28,682 bases of DNA, taken from positions 16,105 through 44,786 of the forward strand of contig CAZAYP010000047.1 of NCBI GenBank assembly GCA_964489425.1, written 5' to 3'. Below the pieces are notes generated by a model, which made no database searches, was not told where the DNA came from, and saw only the letters and a list, made by a program, of their open reading frames with translations. Position numbers and translations under genes: made by a program. The DNA comes from CAZAYP01 sp964489425 [NCBI: uncultured Verrucomicrobiota bacterium] (GTDB taxonomy: Bacteria; Verrucomicrobiota; Kiritimatiellia; RZYC01). Within the stretch, counting starts at the first letter, position 1; every line of letters begins with the position of its first letter. Positions 17,502 through 24,462 of the stretch are shown here, in pieces.

Positions 17502-17613
17502 CCGCCTTCAGGCGGAAGCTCTACGCGGGCTTAAGCCCGCGGCTGGGACCGCGTCCTGAAGGACGCGGGGAACTTCCGGCTGAAGCCGGTGCTCCGACCG
17601 ATTCCTCAGTCGG
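17502..17613. repeat. Cluster of five small palindromic hairpins, four with TTCA/TTAA/TGAA loops
   Basis: The units are CCGCC-TTCA-GGCGG (17502-17515), CGCGGGC-TTAA-GCCCGCG (17524-17541), CGCGTCC-TGAA-GGACGCG (17550-17567), CCGGC-TGAA-GCCGG (17576-17589), and a looser CCGAC/GTCGG pair (17594-17613). Stem sequences differ but paired bases and the four-base loop class are kept, which implies selection on structure. Such clusters occur in several large bacterial genomes and resemble REP-type elements moved by Y1 (RAYT) transposases; no transposase is nearby. Confidence 0.85.
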
Positions 17614-17807
17614 CCACAGCGACCAAGTCAACGCTTTCGCGCAATGGTGGGCGCTCGGATCCACTGGAAACGCGAGGCATCTGGTTCGATAAATCTGGAC
17701 AGAAACTTGTCGGATGAGCCGCAACTCCCGCGGGATTGCATACATTTTCCAGATGGCTTACATTATTTATATTGACTTACAATTTAAAATATGTTTAACA
17801 AGGCAAT

Positions 17808-18053
17808 ATGAAGACAACATCCATGGCGGAGTCGGTCACTTTTTCAGTCAAAGGCCAGGTCGTGATCCCGCGCCGGTTGCGCAAGGAACTTGGCATCGAA
17901 GAGGGTACCCGCGCTTTGGTGTACCAGGAAGCCGACCATATCGTCCTGCGGCCCATGACGGCCAGGCGGTATGAAGCGCTGCGGGGATGTTTACAGGGCA
18001 CCGACGCCGTGAGGGTTTTCCTCGCGGAGCGCCAGCGCGAGCGGAGCCTGTAA
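17808..18053 (+). CDS. AbrB/MazE-type (SpoVT_AbrB) antitoxin, 81 aa
   Basis: DNA-binding antitoxin of a VapBC-like pair. The swapped-hairpin AbrB fold is evident in VTFSVKGQVVIPRRLRKELGI, then EEGTRALVYQEADHIVLRPM (residues about 10-50). The C-terminal 30 residues (RRYEALRGCLQG... VFLAERQRERSL) should wrap the toxin. The ATG at 17808 has AAGG 5 bp upstream; an alternative ATG at 17823 also precedes the fold. The toxin gene begins 1 bp after the stop. A TTGACT box at 17772-17777 may belong to the promoter, which such antitoxins usually repress themselves. No operator dyad stands out. Confidence 0.9.
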   Translation: MKTTSMAESVTFSVKGQVVIPRRLRKELGIEEGTRALVYQEADHIVLRPMTARRYEALRGCLQGTDAVRVFLAERQRERSL

Positions 18054-18054
18054 T

Positions 18055-18513
18055 ATGGCCGCCAAGGTGCTGGATAGCTGGGCCTTGATGGCGTTCTTCG
18101 GCGGCGAACCCGCGGCCCCGGCGGTGGAGCAGATCCTCCTCAAGGCCGAAACCACCGGCCAGCGCCTGCTCCTGTGCGTCGTCAACTGGGGCGAAGTGTA
18201 TTATGCCGTCATGCGCGCTACCAACCAGGTCCGCGCCGAAACCATCGCCCGCGAGCTGTCCGCGATGGCCATTGACGTCGTACCCATCGAGGCCGACCTG
18301 CACCTGGTCCGGCAGGCGGCCATGTACAAGGCCACCCAACGGCTTTCCTACGCCGACGCCTTCGCCGCCGCCCTGGCCAGGATCCGGAAAGCCGAACTCA
18401 TTACGGGTGACCTTGAATTTAAATCCGTCGCCGCCGAGATCAAAATCCACTGGCTTCAACATGGTGGGCGGGGGGGGACTCGAACCCCCACACCTTTCGG
18501 TACAAGATCCTAA
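18055..18513 (+). CDS. PIN-domain ribonuclease toxin (VapC-like), 152 aa; 3' end reads into a tRNA gene
   Basis: All four acidic PIN residues are visible: Asp7 (KVLDSWALMAFF), Glu47 (NWGEVYYA), Asp101 (SYADAFAAAL) and Asp119 (LITGDLEF), so the nuclease should be active. VapC toxins cleave tRNA or rRNA. The normal end of the fold is about residue 134 (EIKIHWLQ). The last 17 or so residues (GGRGGTRTPTPFGTRS) are antisense tRNA-Leu sequence, so the native stop appears to have been replaced when the module came to lie against the tRNA gene. The start is 1 bp after the antitoxin stop, so translation is coupled. The tail probably adds a disordered extension and need not harm activity. Confidence 0.9.
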   Translation: MAAKVLDSWALMAFFGGEPAAPAVEQILLKAETTGQRLLLCVVNWGEVYYAVMRATNQVRAETIARELSAMAIDVVPIEADLHLVRQAAMYKATQRLSYADAFAAALARIRKAELITGDLEFKSVAAEIKIHWLQHGGRGGTRTPTPFGTRS

Positions 18514-18546
18514 GTCTTGCGCGTCTGCCAGTTCCGCCACTCGCCC
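18462..18546 (-). tRNA. tRNA-Leu, anticodon UAG, CCA encoded
   Basis: Minus-strand class II tRNA of 85 bases. The acceptor GGGCGAG (from 18546) pairs with CCCGCCC with one A-C mismatch at position 6; discriminator A and an encoded CCA end at 18462. The D-arm contains TGGCGGAACTGGCAGACGC. The anticodon stem is CAAGA/TCTTG with loop CTTAGGA, giving anticodon UAG, which reads CUN leucine codons. The long variable arm folds as TACC-GAAA-GGTG and the T-arm is GGGGG-TTCGAGT-CCCCC. The 3' end lies under the tail of the VapC-like frame on the other strand. Confidence 0.95.
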
Positions 18547-19449
18547 GAATCCTCGTTGCAACCGCTAAAAATGCGGGTTTTTATGCGGGTTTTTCATAAA
18601 TCGAAGCTCCCCGCAGAAAGGCATATGAGGGCATAAAAAGGCGCATTTGGGCACCATTTTTGTCACCATTTGTCACCACCTTTCTCCGGGCGAATTCCAC
18701 CCGTTATGTGTCCCTATCACCATGCCGGCACCCTATCAGGCACAGATGGATATCTCAAGCCTGATCGACCTTATTGCTGGCCCGGCCTTGCCTTCGGCAT
18801 CGGAACGGAAATAGGCGGGACATACCGGCGTGTACGTTGGTAGACGACCCCGCAGTATTGCCGACCATAACAATTGACCTTGGCAATTCATTTCCTTTGC
18901 CGTTCCATGCGGAATGCCTGCCAGCCGAACGTGATGGTGAGCGGCCCCAGCCATCATCACCAGCGACCATCCCCACATCCGCCGTCCGCAAAAACGAGTT
19001 TCCACGGCCGCTGTAAGCTCGCTGTCCTTCCACCCACACCAACACCCCGATCCGCCGCGCTGGACGATCTACAGCCAATTTTAGGGGCCTTCCCGATCAG
19101 CGTGGTGGAACATGTTGATGTTGGTCGGCATCACCATCCGGCAGCCGAGCACGTGGGCGCGTGTCCATCTCGCATTCCTCCGTGATGGTGGCGAATCACC
19201 CACGCCTAAAACACGTCGCCCATATACCGCCTTGATATTCATGGCGTTTTTTGCTAATTTAATTCCAGTAATCGAACACGAAATCAGCGCGCCCCAGATG
19301 GCGTGCAGGCCAGCCAGGCAATGTCCCGGCTACGCCCAACGAATACGAATCCCGCATCCGAATCGTTCACTACGTTAACCGGTAACCCGCGTTAACAGGA
19401 TTCCCAGAGATGTGCGAAAAATAAACCCAAATGTACGAGGAGAACAACG
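18547..19449. other. About 900 bp without a convincing gene
   Basis: It holds the upstream zone of tRNA-Leu, short tandem repeats (18571-18594, 18661-18680), and at the far end two GTTAAC palindromes 17 bp apart (19374-19379 and 19391-19396) upstream of the XRE regulator. Several short open frames exist, but none has a ribosome-binding site or a recognisable protein pattern. The composition is more AT-rich and less codon-like than the neighbouring genes. It may be the remnant of an inserted element. Confidence 0.6.
18571..18594. repeat. Perfect tandem 12-bp repeat just upstream of tRNA-Leu
   Basis: ATGCGGGTTTTT occurs twice head to tail (18571-18582, 18583-18594), starting 25 bp beyond the tRNA 5' end. 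A near-tandem TGTCACCATT/TGTCACCACC pair lies further on (18661-18680). Their role is unknown; small repeats of this kind are common near integration sites. Confidence 0.7.
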
Positions 19450-19983
19450 ATGAGTGCTGCCATGGAAGTTGGTCCCGACACGAGAAATCTTAAAGCCCTG
19501 ATATTTGAATTTTCGCAGATATTGCGCATCTGCCGGTTCAAGAAAGGGCTGGGTGTGAGGGAACTCGCAAAGAAAGTCGGCCGATCAGGGGCCTTTATTT
19601 CAATGCTGCAAACCGGTCGCCGATGTTTTAGTGCCGAAACCTACATGCGGTTGCTGGATGCGCTGCAGCCTGAAGGCGAAGACCTCTCAGCCTTCAAGAA
19701 AGCGGCCACCGACATCTTAATTTTCCGTGTACGGTTTGGCCGCAACCAGGAGCCGGTGGTGCCCAGGGTGCCATCGGTCGCAGAGGTGATGTTGTTGAAT
19801 TGGCGGGAACGGAATTTGGTGCAGGGCAGCGACGTTTACAAGGAGCAGCTGGCAAAAGAGCTTATGGAGTGGAAGCCTCAATTTCCGGTCCGCCCACCCA
19901 TGGCGGTCAACGACGCCGAACGTGGTGAGCCGCCGGTATTCGACAATGCCCCGGCACCGGTGCCGAATTGGCTGGCGTACTGA
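19450..19983 (+). CDS. XRE/Cro-type helix-turn-helix regulator, 177 aa
   Basis: The ATG follows a strong AGGAG site 8 bp upstream. Residues about 20-75 form an HTH_XRE domain: ILRICRFKKGLGVRELAKKV, then GRSGAFISMLQTGRRCFSAE and TYMRLLDALQP. The remaining 100 residues are of no family I recognise and end in a proline-rich tail (APAPVPNWLAY). Such proteins are typical regulators of mobile or accessory regions. The GTTAAC repeats upstream are a candidate operator, which would imply autoregulation. The gene converges on the sigma-like gene at 20068. Its base composition is less GC-rich than the flanking core genes, consistent with acquisition. Confidence 0.8.
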   Translation: MSAAMEVGPDTRNLKALIFEFSQILRICRFKKGLGVRELAKKVGRSGAFISMLQTGRRCFSAETYMRLLDALQPEGEDLSAFKKAATDILIFRVRFGRNQEPVVPRVPSVAEVMLLNWRERNLVQGSDVYKEQLAKELMEWKPQFPVRPPMAVNDAERGEPPVFDNAPAPVPNWLAY

Positions 19984-20016
19984 TCGCCTGTTGTGATGCC
20001 CGGCGTGTCATAGGTA

Positions 20017-20044
20017 AAATGGGGCAGAGAAACCTACCCCATTT
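20017..20044. terminator. Stem-loop between two convergent genes
   Basis: AAATGGGG (20017-20024) pairs with CCCCATTT (20037-20044) around a 12-base loop. It lies between the convergent XRE and sigma-like genes, where a bidirectional terminator is expected. A/T tails of the stem supply short U-runs on both transcripts. Confidence 0.45.
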
Positions 20045-20067
20045 AGGCCGCGCGCTGCGGCAATTCA

Positions 20068-20748
20068 TCAGACGGCCCAGGCCTTTGCCCGTTCATGCTG
20101 GCACAAGGATTGTTCCCGTCCAGCCTTGATGGTGCCCGCCCACAACGGCATCCGCGTCACGTTCGGCAGGGCATCTGCACCCCATCTGTCCTTAATCCGC
20201 CGGCCAATCTCGCGCTTGATCTGCGTGACCCTTGGGGCGCTGATACCGAGCTGTGCAGCCAACCGGTCCATCTGGTTGCCATTCACGGTTGCTTCCAACA
20301 CAGCCAGATCGCGTTTGCCCATGCCGGCCATTAACCCAGCCCAATCAAGTTTGCGGCCGGCGGCCTGGGCAGGATCTTCCGCGGGGCCAGCCAGCATGTC
20401 GTGCAGCGTATCACCGTCCTCGCCATGGTCCGGTACAACCTCGTCCAGCGAGGCCACCGTGGAGTTCCCGTCGATCTGGGCGGCCGGGCACAATGCGTCC
20501 GTACGCGTGGAGCCATACGAGCGCCGGCCGGTCTTGGCGAGCTGAATCGCGTAAAACGCCACGGACTTCGGGATGATCGGCCTCGACCGAGATTCGCAAC
20601 TCTGAAGGATCTGAGCGGCCATGGTCACAGTGTCCTGAATTAGCTCGCCGTGGTCCTCTGCCCCGACCGGTTTGACCGCGTGGGGGACGGTGGCCGCGAT
20701 TATGGGCCAGATTTTATCGATCAACAACGCACCTGCGACTGGACTCAT
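20068..20748 (-). CDS. Sigma-factor-like helix-turn-helix protein, 226 aa
   Basis: The ATG at 20748 is chosen because GGAGG stands 7 bp upstream; a longer frame from 20808 lacks such a site. The N-terminal half is helical (HGELIQDTVTMAAQILQSCE, then SVAFYAIQLAKTGRRSYGST). An acidic linker follows (DEVVPDHGEDGDTLHDMLAG, then PAEDPAQAAGRKLDW). The C-terminal part looks like a region-4-type HTH (MDRLAAQLGISAPRVTQIKREIGRRI). This layout resembles sigma-70-like or phage-type regulators, and similar proteins are, as far as I recall, found in mobile regions of PVC bacteria. I am confident of the HTH but not of sigma activity. A short frame ends in TAATG at its start, so it could be the second gene of a coupled pair. 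Confidence 0.6.
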   Translation of the reverse strand: MSPVAGALLIDKIWPIIAATVPHAVKPVGAEDHGELIQDTVTMAAQILQSCESRSRPIIPKSVAFYAIQLAKTGRRSYGSTRTDALCPAAQIDGNSTVASLDEVVPDHGEDGDTLHDMLAGPAEDPAQAAGRKLDWAGLMAGMGKRDLAVLEATVNGNQMDRLAAQLGISAPRVTQIKREIGRRIKDRWGADALPNVTRMPLWAGTIKAGREQSLCQHERAKAWAV

Positions 20749-20993
20749 TACTGCACCTCCGTTTTGTTTTTGGAGGTGGCAACTGGCGCAACGGGATTGC
20801 CGCGCCATCGGCCACCTATATCGGTGACCGCGTGGACGCGGTCGAAGCTCAAATCGTTATGCGAGGTACGGGGATGGCGGTACTGCTGGTGCGGCCCGTA
20901 GCGGAACGGGCCGTGCACGGTGTCAATACCAGCGCCAGCCTGAATGGGAACGCGATGGCCAGCATGCACGACGAAGATGAACGGCCCGCTCAC
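20748..20993 (-). CDS. Possible small protein (81 aa) coupled to the sigma-like gene
   Basis: The frame starts with GTG at 20993 and ends as TAATG over the next gene's ATG, which is a common coupling arrangement. The product (MSGPFIFVVHAGHRVPIQAG, then histidine- and arginine-rich sequence) matches no family I know, has no clear ribosome-binding site, and covers a 7-bp-stem hairpin at 20893-20912. It may be chance; the TAATG overlap is the main reason to list it. Confidence 0.3.
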   Translation of the reverse strand: MSGPFIFVVHAGHRVPIQAGAGIDTVHGPFRYGPHQQYRHPRTSHNDLSFDRVHAVTDIGGRWRGNPVAPVATSKNKTEVQ

Positions 20994-21159
20994 CTATTTA
21001 TAACGCGATGGGCGGCGGAATTAAGACGACGCATAACGCGGCCGGCGGCACAAGGCGCGTACACACTTTCTTCTGCCCTTTTTTAGTGATCTGCGCCCCC
21101 GTTGTTGATAGTGATCTGTCCCGTGTATCCGTAGCTGTTGCGGCTGGTACCTGACGACC
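20749..21159. other. Divergent intergenic region before the first FGE kinase
   Basis: It holds the doubtful 81-codon frame on the minus strand, a hairpin (GGCCCGT/ACGGGCC, 20893-20912), a TATAAA-like box on the minus strand near 21000, and a direct repeat at 21084-21118. The plus-strand kinase start at 21160 has no ribosome-binding site. Confidence 0.55.
21084..21118 (+). promoter_or_regulatory. 10-bp direct repeat upstream of the first kinase
   Basis: TAGTGATCTG occurs at 21084-21093 and again at 21109-21118, a 25-bp step, 40-75 bp upstream of the kinase start. A regulator-binding site is plausible; nothing else here supports it. Confidence 0.35.
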
Positions 21160-22980
21160 ATGAACGAAGACACCATCGATGAGGGCCAGAGTGGAGAGTG
21201 GCGCAGCCCGGCGCCCTCGGCGTATGCGTTCAGGATTGGCGATGCGCTTGGCCAATATCGCGTCATCCGCCCGCTCGGCCGCGGCGGCATGGGCGAGGTG
21301 TACGAGGTGGAACATAAGGTTCTGCGCCGGCGCTTTGCGCTGAAGTTCCTGGGAACCGACCTGCTCAGCCAGCCCGGGGCCATGGACCGGTTCCAGCGCG
21401 AGGCGGAGGTCATGGCCAACCTCAACCACCCCAATATCGTCAAGGTGGACGATTTTGGCGAGCACCAGGACCGCGCCTGGCTGCGCATGGAACTGGTTGG
21501 CGGCGCGGGTGTCAACCCGGCCACCGGGGACCCGGTCGTCACCCTGGCCGACGTGGCCGAACTCTATGGGGGCCGGGTGCCGCAGGACCTGCTGCTGGGC
21601 ATTCTCCAGCAGGTGGCGACCGGCCTGGCTTTTGCCCACGGCCGCGGCGTGGTGCACCGCGACCTCAAGCCCGTCAACATCCTGCTTGAAGGTGAGCAGG
21701 ACGCCGCTCGGGCCGGCAAAGTCTGGCGCGGGCAGGCGAAAATCGCGGATTTCGGGCTGGTCAAGGTGGCGGGCGAAGAGTGGCTGCGCAGCCGGGCGGA
21801 GGTTTCGGCCCGGCGTTCCATGGGCAGCACCGGCGGCGCGCGCACCGCGCAGCCCGAACGCACCAGCGAACAGGCCTTGATGGGCACCTACGAGTACATG
21901 AGCCCGGAGCAGCGCCGCTGCCAGGATGCGGACGCGCGCAGCGACGTCTATGCCCTGGGCCTGCTGGCCTTCAAGCTGTTGACCGGCCGCGATCCGGGCA
22001 CCAAGCCGCCCTCGAAGATTGATCCGGCCCTGTGGCCGGCCTGGGACGACCTCCTGATCGCCGCGTTGGAGTTCGAGCCTGGCGACCGGCCATCCGACGG
22101 CGCCGCGTTTCTGGCCCGGTTGCAGGCGGTTGGCCCGGCGGACCATAGGCCTACACCAGCGCCTGCTGTAGCACCACTACCGCGCCCACCACCACAGCCA
22201 CCACGATCATCACCGGCGCGAAAGGATGACGGGCATCAGCCGGGTGACATGCTGAACGTGGACCTTAGCGATGGAGTGAGCTTGGACTTGGTCTGGATTC
22301 CGCCGGGAGAGTTCATGATGGGCAGTCCTGAGAGCGAAGAGGAGCGCAGAGACGATGAAACGCAGCACCTGGTGACGATCTCGAGTGGATTTTGGATGGG
22401 TAAGTACGAGGTGACTCAGGGGCAGTATGAGCGGATCGTTGGTAAGAACCCCTCTAAATTTAGAGGCCCGGACTTGCCTGTTGAGCAGGTAAGCTGGGAT
22501 GACGTTCAGAAGTTCTGCCGCAAACTGCAAGGCCGTTTACCGCGGGAATTGGCAGGGAAGACGGCGCGATTGCCGACCGAGGCGGAGTGGGAATACGCCT
22601 GCCGGGCCGGGACGACCACGCCGTTTCATTATGGCGACAGCCTGGACTCAAGCATGGCGAATTTTGATGGGAACAACCCCTATGGCGGGGGGCGGAAAGG
22701 AGAGTATCGCGAGCAGACCACACCCGTGGGCAGTTTCCGGCCCAATGCCTGGGGTTTGTACGATATGCACGGGAACGTGTTGGAATGGTGTACGGACTGG
22801 TATGGAGAGTATCCGTCCGGCGCGGTGACGGATCCAACCGGGCCGGGTTCAGGAGAAAGGCGTGTTGTGCGCGGCGGCGGTTGGTTCAACCTCGCGGGGT
22901 TTTGCCGGTCCGCGTTCCGGTTCCTCAACGGTCTCGACGCTCGGTACTACTTCATCGGCTTTCGGGTTGTCGTGCGCTGA
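21160..22980 (+). CDS. Ser/Thr protein kinase fused to an FGE (SUMF1/C-type-lectin-fold) domain, 606 aa
   Basis: Residues 34-320 are a complete Hanks-type kinase: glycine loop GRGGMGEVYE, Lys62 (ALKFLG), HRDLKPVN with Asp168, DFG (197-199), GTYEYMSPEQ and DARSDVYALG. A proline-rich linker (about 330-355) leads to an FGE-sulfatase domain (about 363-606) with VWIPPGEFMMGSP, MGKYEVTQGQY, RLPTEAEWEYACRAG, GLYDMHGNVLEW and RGGGW. In true FGE two cysteines in a CxxxxC pattern after RGGSW do the oxidation; here the first is Asn577 and only Cys582 remains, so binding rather than catalysis is expected. Residues 576-599 form a variable patch (see VR1). No membrane helix is seen. The start is uncertain, because no ribosome-binding site precedes the ATG. 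It shares 815 apparently identical bases with the kinase at 24463. Confidence 0.93.
   Translation: MNEDTIDEGQSGEWRSPAPSAYAFRIGDALGQYRVIRPLGRGGMGEVYEVEHKVLRRRFALKFLGTDLLSQPGAMDRFQREAEVMANLNHPNIVKVDDFGEHQDRAWLRMELVGGAGVNPATGDPVVTLADVAELYGGRVPQDLLLGILQQVATGLAFAHGRGVVHRDLKPVNILLEGEQDAARAGKVWRGQAKIADFGLVKVAGEEWLRSRAEVSARRSMGSTGGARTAQPERTSEQALMGTYEYMSPEQRRCQDADARSDVYALGLLAFKLLTGRDPGTKPPSKIDPALWPAWDDLLIAALEFEPGDRPSDGAAFLARLQAVGPADHRPTPAPAVAPLPRPPPQPPRSSPARKDDGHQPGDMLNVDLSDGVSLDLVWIPPGEFMMGSPESEEERRDDETQHLVTISSGFWMGKYEVTQGQYERIVGKNPSKFRGPDLPVEQVSWDDVQKFCRKLQGRLPRELAGKTARLPTEAEWEYACRAGTTTPFHYGDSLDSSMANFDGNNPYGGGRKGEYREQTTPVGSFRPNAWGLYDMHGNVLEWCTDWYGEYPSGAVTDPTGPGSGERRVVRGGGWFNLAGFCRSAFRFLNGLDARYYFIGFRVVVR
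21316..22130 (+). repeat. 815-bp direct repeat, copy 1 (kinase domain)
   Basis: By eye this stretch is identical to 24634-25448, a separation of 3318 bp. Divergence starts at both borders: the histidine codon CAT/CAC before 21316, and GGTTGG/GGTCGG after 22130. It covers most of the catalytic domain. Recent duplication or gene conversion is likely. Confidence 0.9.
22885..22956 (+). other. Putative DGR variable region VR1 (FGE C-terminus)
   Basis: These 24 codons lie between RGGGW and GFRVV. Compared with VR2 (26227-26298), 17 codons change amino acid. There are 11 first-position, 14 second-position and 6 third-position differences. Ala, Cys, Arg, Ala, Arg, Arg and Tyr codons stay fixed at intervals. 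Most changed codons end in C or T in both copies, as expected if a template had AAC/AAT codons there. Confidence 0.7.
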
Positions 22981-22994
22981 GTGTTTTTTTACTG

Positions 22995-23052
22995 TTCTTC
23001 CTTTTTTACAATCTGGGAATCAGGAAGTCTGGAAGTTGCCGCGCGAAGCGCG
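22995..23052 (+). other. Conserved 3' flank with GC hairpin after the first FGE kinase
   Basis: This non-coding stretch, starting 15 bp past the stop, is almost identical to 26338-26395: a pyrimidine tract, CAATCTGGGAATCAGGAAGT and a GC-rich hairpin. The hairpin is CGCGC (23040-23044)/GCGCG (23048-23052) with a GAA loop. In DGRs a hairpin downstream of the variable region helps target retrohoming; a terminator is the simpler alternative. Confidence 0.65.
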
Positions 23053-23194
23053 ATCGGTTTTGTGTGGCCCCGACCGTGAGGCCTTGGCCAATGCGGCCGC
23101 GGTTGGCGAACGTCCCGCCGGGTCTTTTCTACTTTTCTTCTCCGCGTTCTCCGCGCTTTGGCGGAAGGAACTCCGAATCCTTCAGCGCCCGGCC

Positions 23195-23223
23195 TTGACG
23201 CCGCCGCGAATCATTCGTATATA
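23195..23223 (+). promoter_or_regulatory. Strong sigma70-type promoter abutting the first ATPase start codon
   Basis: TTGACG (23195-23200) and TATATA (23218-23223) are exactly 17 bp apart, a 5/6 match for each box. The ATG is at 23232, so the transcript would have a leader of about 0-3 bases. There is no ribosome-binding site. Confidence 0.65.
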
Positions 23224-23231
23224 TCCAACAA

Positions 23232-24461
23232 ATGACAAAGAAATCAACATCCATTGTCCATATTCGAAAGACGTACCTTGACCGGATTGCGCCGTTCCTG
23301 GGCCAGCCAATGGTCAAGGTGCTGACTGGCATGCGGCGGGTGGGCAAGAGCTACCTGGTGCGCATGCTTCGCGATCAACTCCTGCACAGCGGCTTGCCGG
23401 CCAATAAAGTGCGCTACATCGACAAGGAATCGTTGGAGTTTGACGCCATCCGGACGGATCGGGACTTGCACGCTTACGCCATGACGGCGTTCAAGGGCTG
23501 CAAGGGCATGAAGACCCTGCTGGTGGACGAGGTGCAGGAGATCGCGGGGTGGGAACGCGCCGTGGCGTCCCTGGCCGGCCGCGGCGACGTGGACGTCATC
23601 CTGACCGGCTCCAATGCGCACCTGTTTTCATCCGAACTCGCAACCAAGCTCGCGGGCCGGTATGTCGAGTTCCCCGTGTACAGTCTCGGCTTTGCCGAGT
23701 TTCTTGAGTTCCGGGGCGCGGCCGCGGGGGACCGCGAGGCCGAGTTCCAGCGCTACCTGCGCTACGGCGGCTTGCCGGCCCTGCACCACCTGGACATGAC
23801 GGACGAGGTTGTGTTCCAGTACCTGAGCGCGATCTTTGACACCATCCTGCTCAAGGACGTGGTGGCGCGCCACGCCATCCGCCAGGTGGCCCTGTTACAG
23901 AACATGGCGCGCTTCCTCTTCGACAACATCGGCCAGATCGTTTCCGCCAACCGCATTGCGGCCCACCTGAAGTCGCAACGACTGCAGGTGGGGGTGGATA
24001 CGGTCATCAATTACCTCGGCTACTTTCAGGAGGCGCTGGTCACGCACCGGGCGGCGCGCTACGACATCAAGGGCCGGCGCCTGCTCGAACTGTGCGAGAA
24101 ATACTACCTGGGCGACATCGGGCTGCGGCACGCCCTGCTGGGCTACCGGGAAGCGGACATTGCGCCTATCCTTGAAAATGTCGTGTACCTGGAACTTCGC
24201 CGCCGGGGCTACGCGGTCTCCGTAGGCAAATGGGGTGAGCGGGAGATTGACTTCATCGCCACCCGCGCAAAGGAAAAACTCTACGTGCAGGTGGCCTATC
24301 TGCTGGCGTCAAAGGCGACCATTCACCGGGAGTTTAATCCCCTGCTGGAGACGCCGGACAACTATCCCAAGCTGGTGCTCAGCCTGGACCCGGTCTTTGG
24401 CGAGGATTACCAGGGCATTCGCCGCATGCACTTGCTGGACTTTCTGATGCAACCGCCATAA
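23232..24461 (+). CDS. AAA_14/DUF4143-type ATPase, 409 aa
   Basis: P-loop ATPase of the AAA_14 type with the C-terminal DUF4143 region. Walker A is GMRRVGKS (33-40), Walker B TLLVDE (95-100), and the sensor strand is VILTGSNAHL (about 122-131), followed by the family-typical LAGRYVEFPVYSLGFAEFLE. RYGGLPAL and the KYYLGDIGLRHALLG motif are usual for the family. The far C-terminus (REIDFIATRAKEKLYVQVAY) has the layout of a nuclease-like fold, but Gln replaces the Glu of the ExK motif, so it is probably inactive. These ATPases are often stand-alone, and some act in conflict systems; their targets are mostly unknown. The kinase-FGE gene starts 1 bp after the stop, so the two are co-expressed. The start is supported by the promoter just upstream. 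Confidence 0.9.
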   Translation: MTKKSTSIVHIRKTYLDRIAPFLGQPMVKVLTGMRRVGKSYLVRMLRDQLLHSGLPANKVRYIDKESLEFDAIRTDRDLHAYAMTAFKGCKGMKTLLVDEVQEIAGWERAVASLAGRGDVDVILTGSNAHLFSSELATKLAGRYVEFPVYSLGFAEFLEFRGAAAGDREAEFQRYLRYGGLPALHHLDMTDEVVFQYLSAIFDTILLKDVVARHAIRQVALLQNMARFLFDNIGQIVSANRIAAHLKSQRLQVGVDTVINYLGYFQEALVTHRAARYDIKGRRLLELCEKYYLGDIGLRHALLGYREADIAPILENVVYLELRRRGYAVSVGKWGEREIDFIATRAKEKLYVQVAYLLASKATIHREFNPLLETPDNYPKLVLSLDPVFGEDYQGIRRMHLLDFLMQPP

Positions 24462-24462
24462 A

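Larger units (their letters stand above)
17300..17807. other. Non-coding region with stem-loops and an AT-rich promoter zone
   Basis: From left to right it holds a stem-loop after the Cache gene (17328-17351), a cluster of five small hairpins (17502-17613), and an abruptly AT-rich stretch (about 17735-17800) that should carry the toxin-antitoxin promoter. An open frame across the hairpins (17432-17692) is only hairpin sequence read as codons. Confidence 0.7.

Noticed and set aside
17432-17692. 86-codon plus-strand frame
   Set aside because: It is made of the hairpin cluster and shows no protein-like pattern.
18650-18800. Remnant of a site-specific integrase beside tRNA-Leu
   Set aside because: GTGACAAA-type repeats on the minus strand look like sequence near integrase ends, but every frame is interrupted and no integrase motif is visible.
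18736-19078. Minus-strand frames of 89 and 107 codons
   Set aside because: No ribosome-binding site, no family pattern, and they overlap each other in different frames.
20998-22146. 382-codon minus-strand frame, echoed at 24379-25482
   Set aside because: Both are shadows of the duplicated kinase domain; the identity only reflects the 815-bp repeat.
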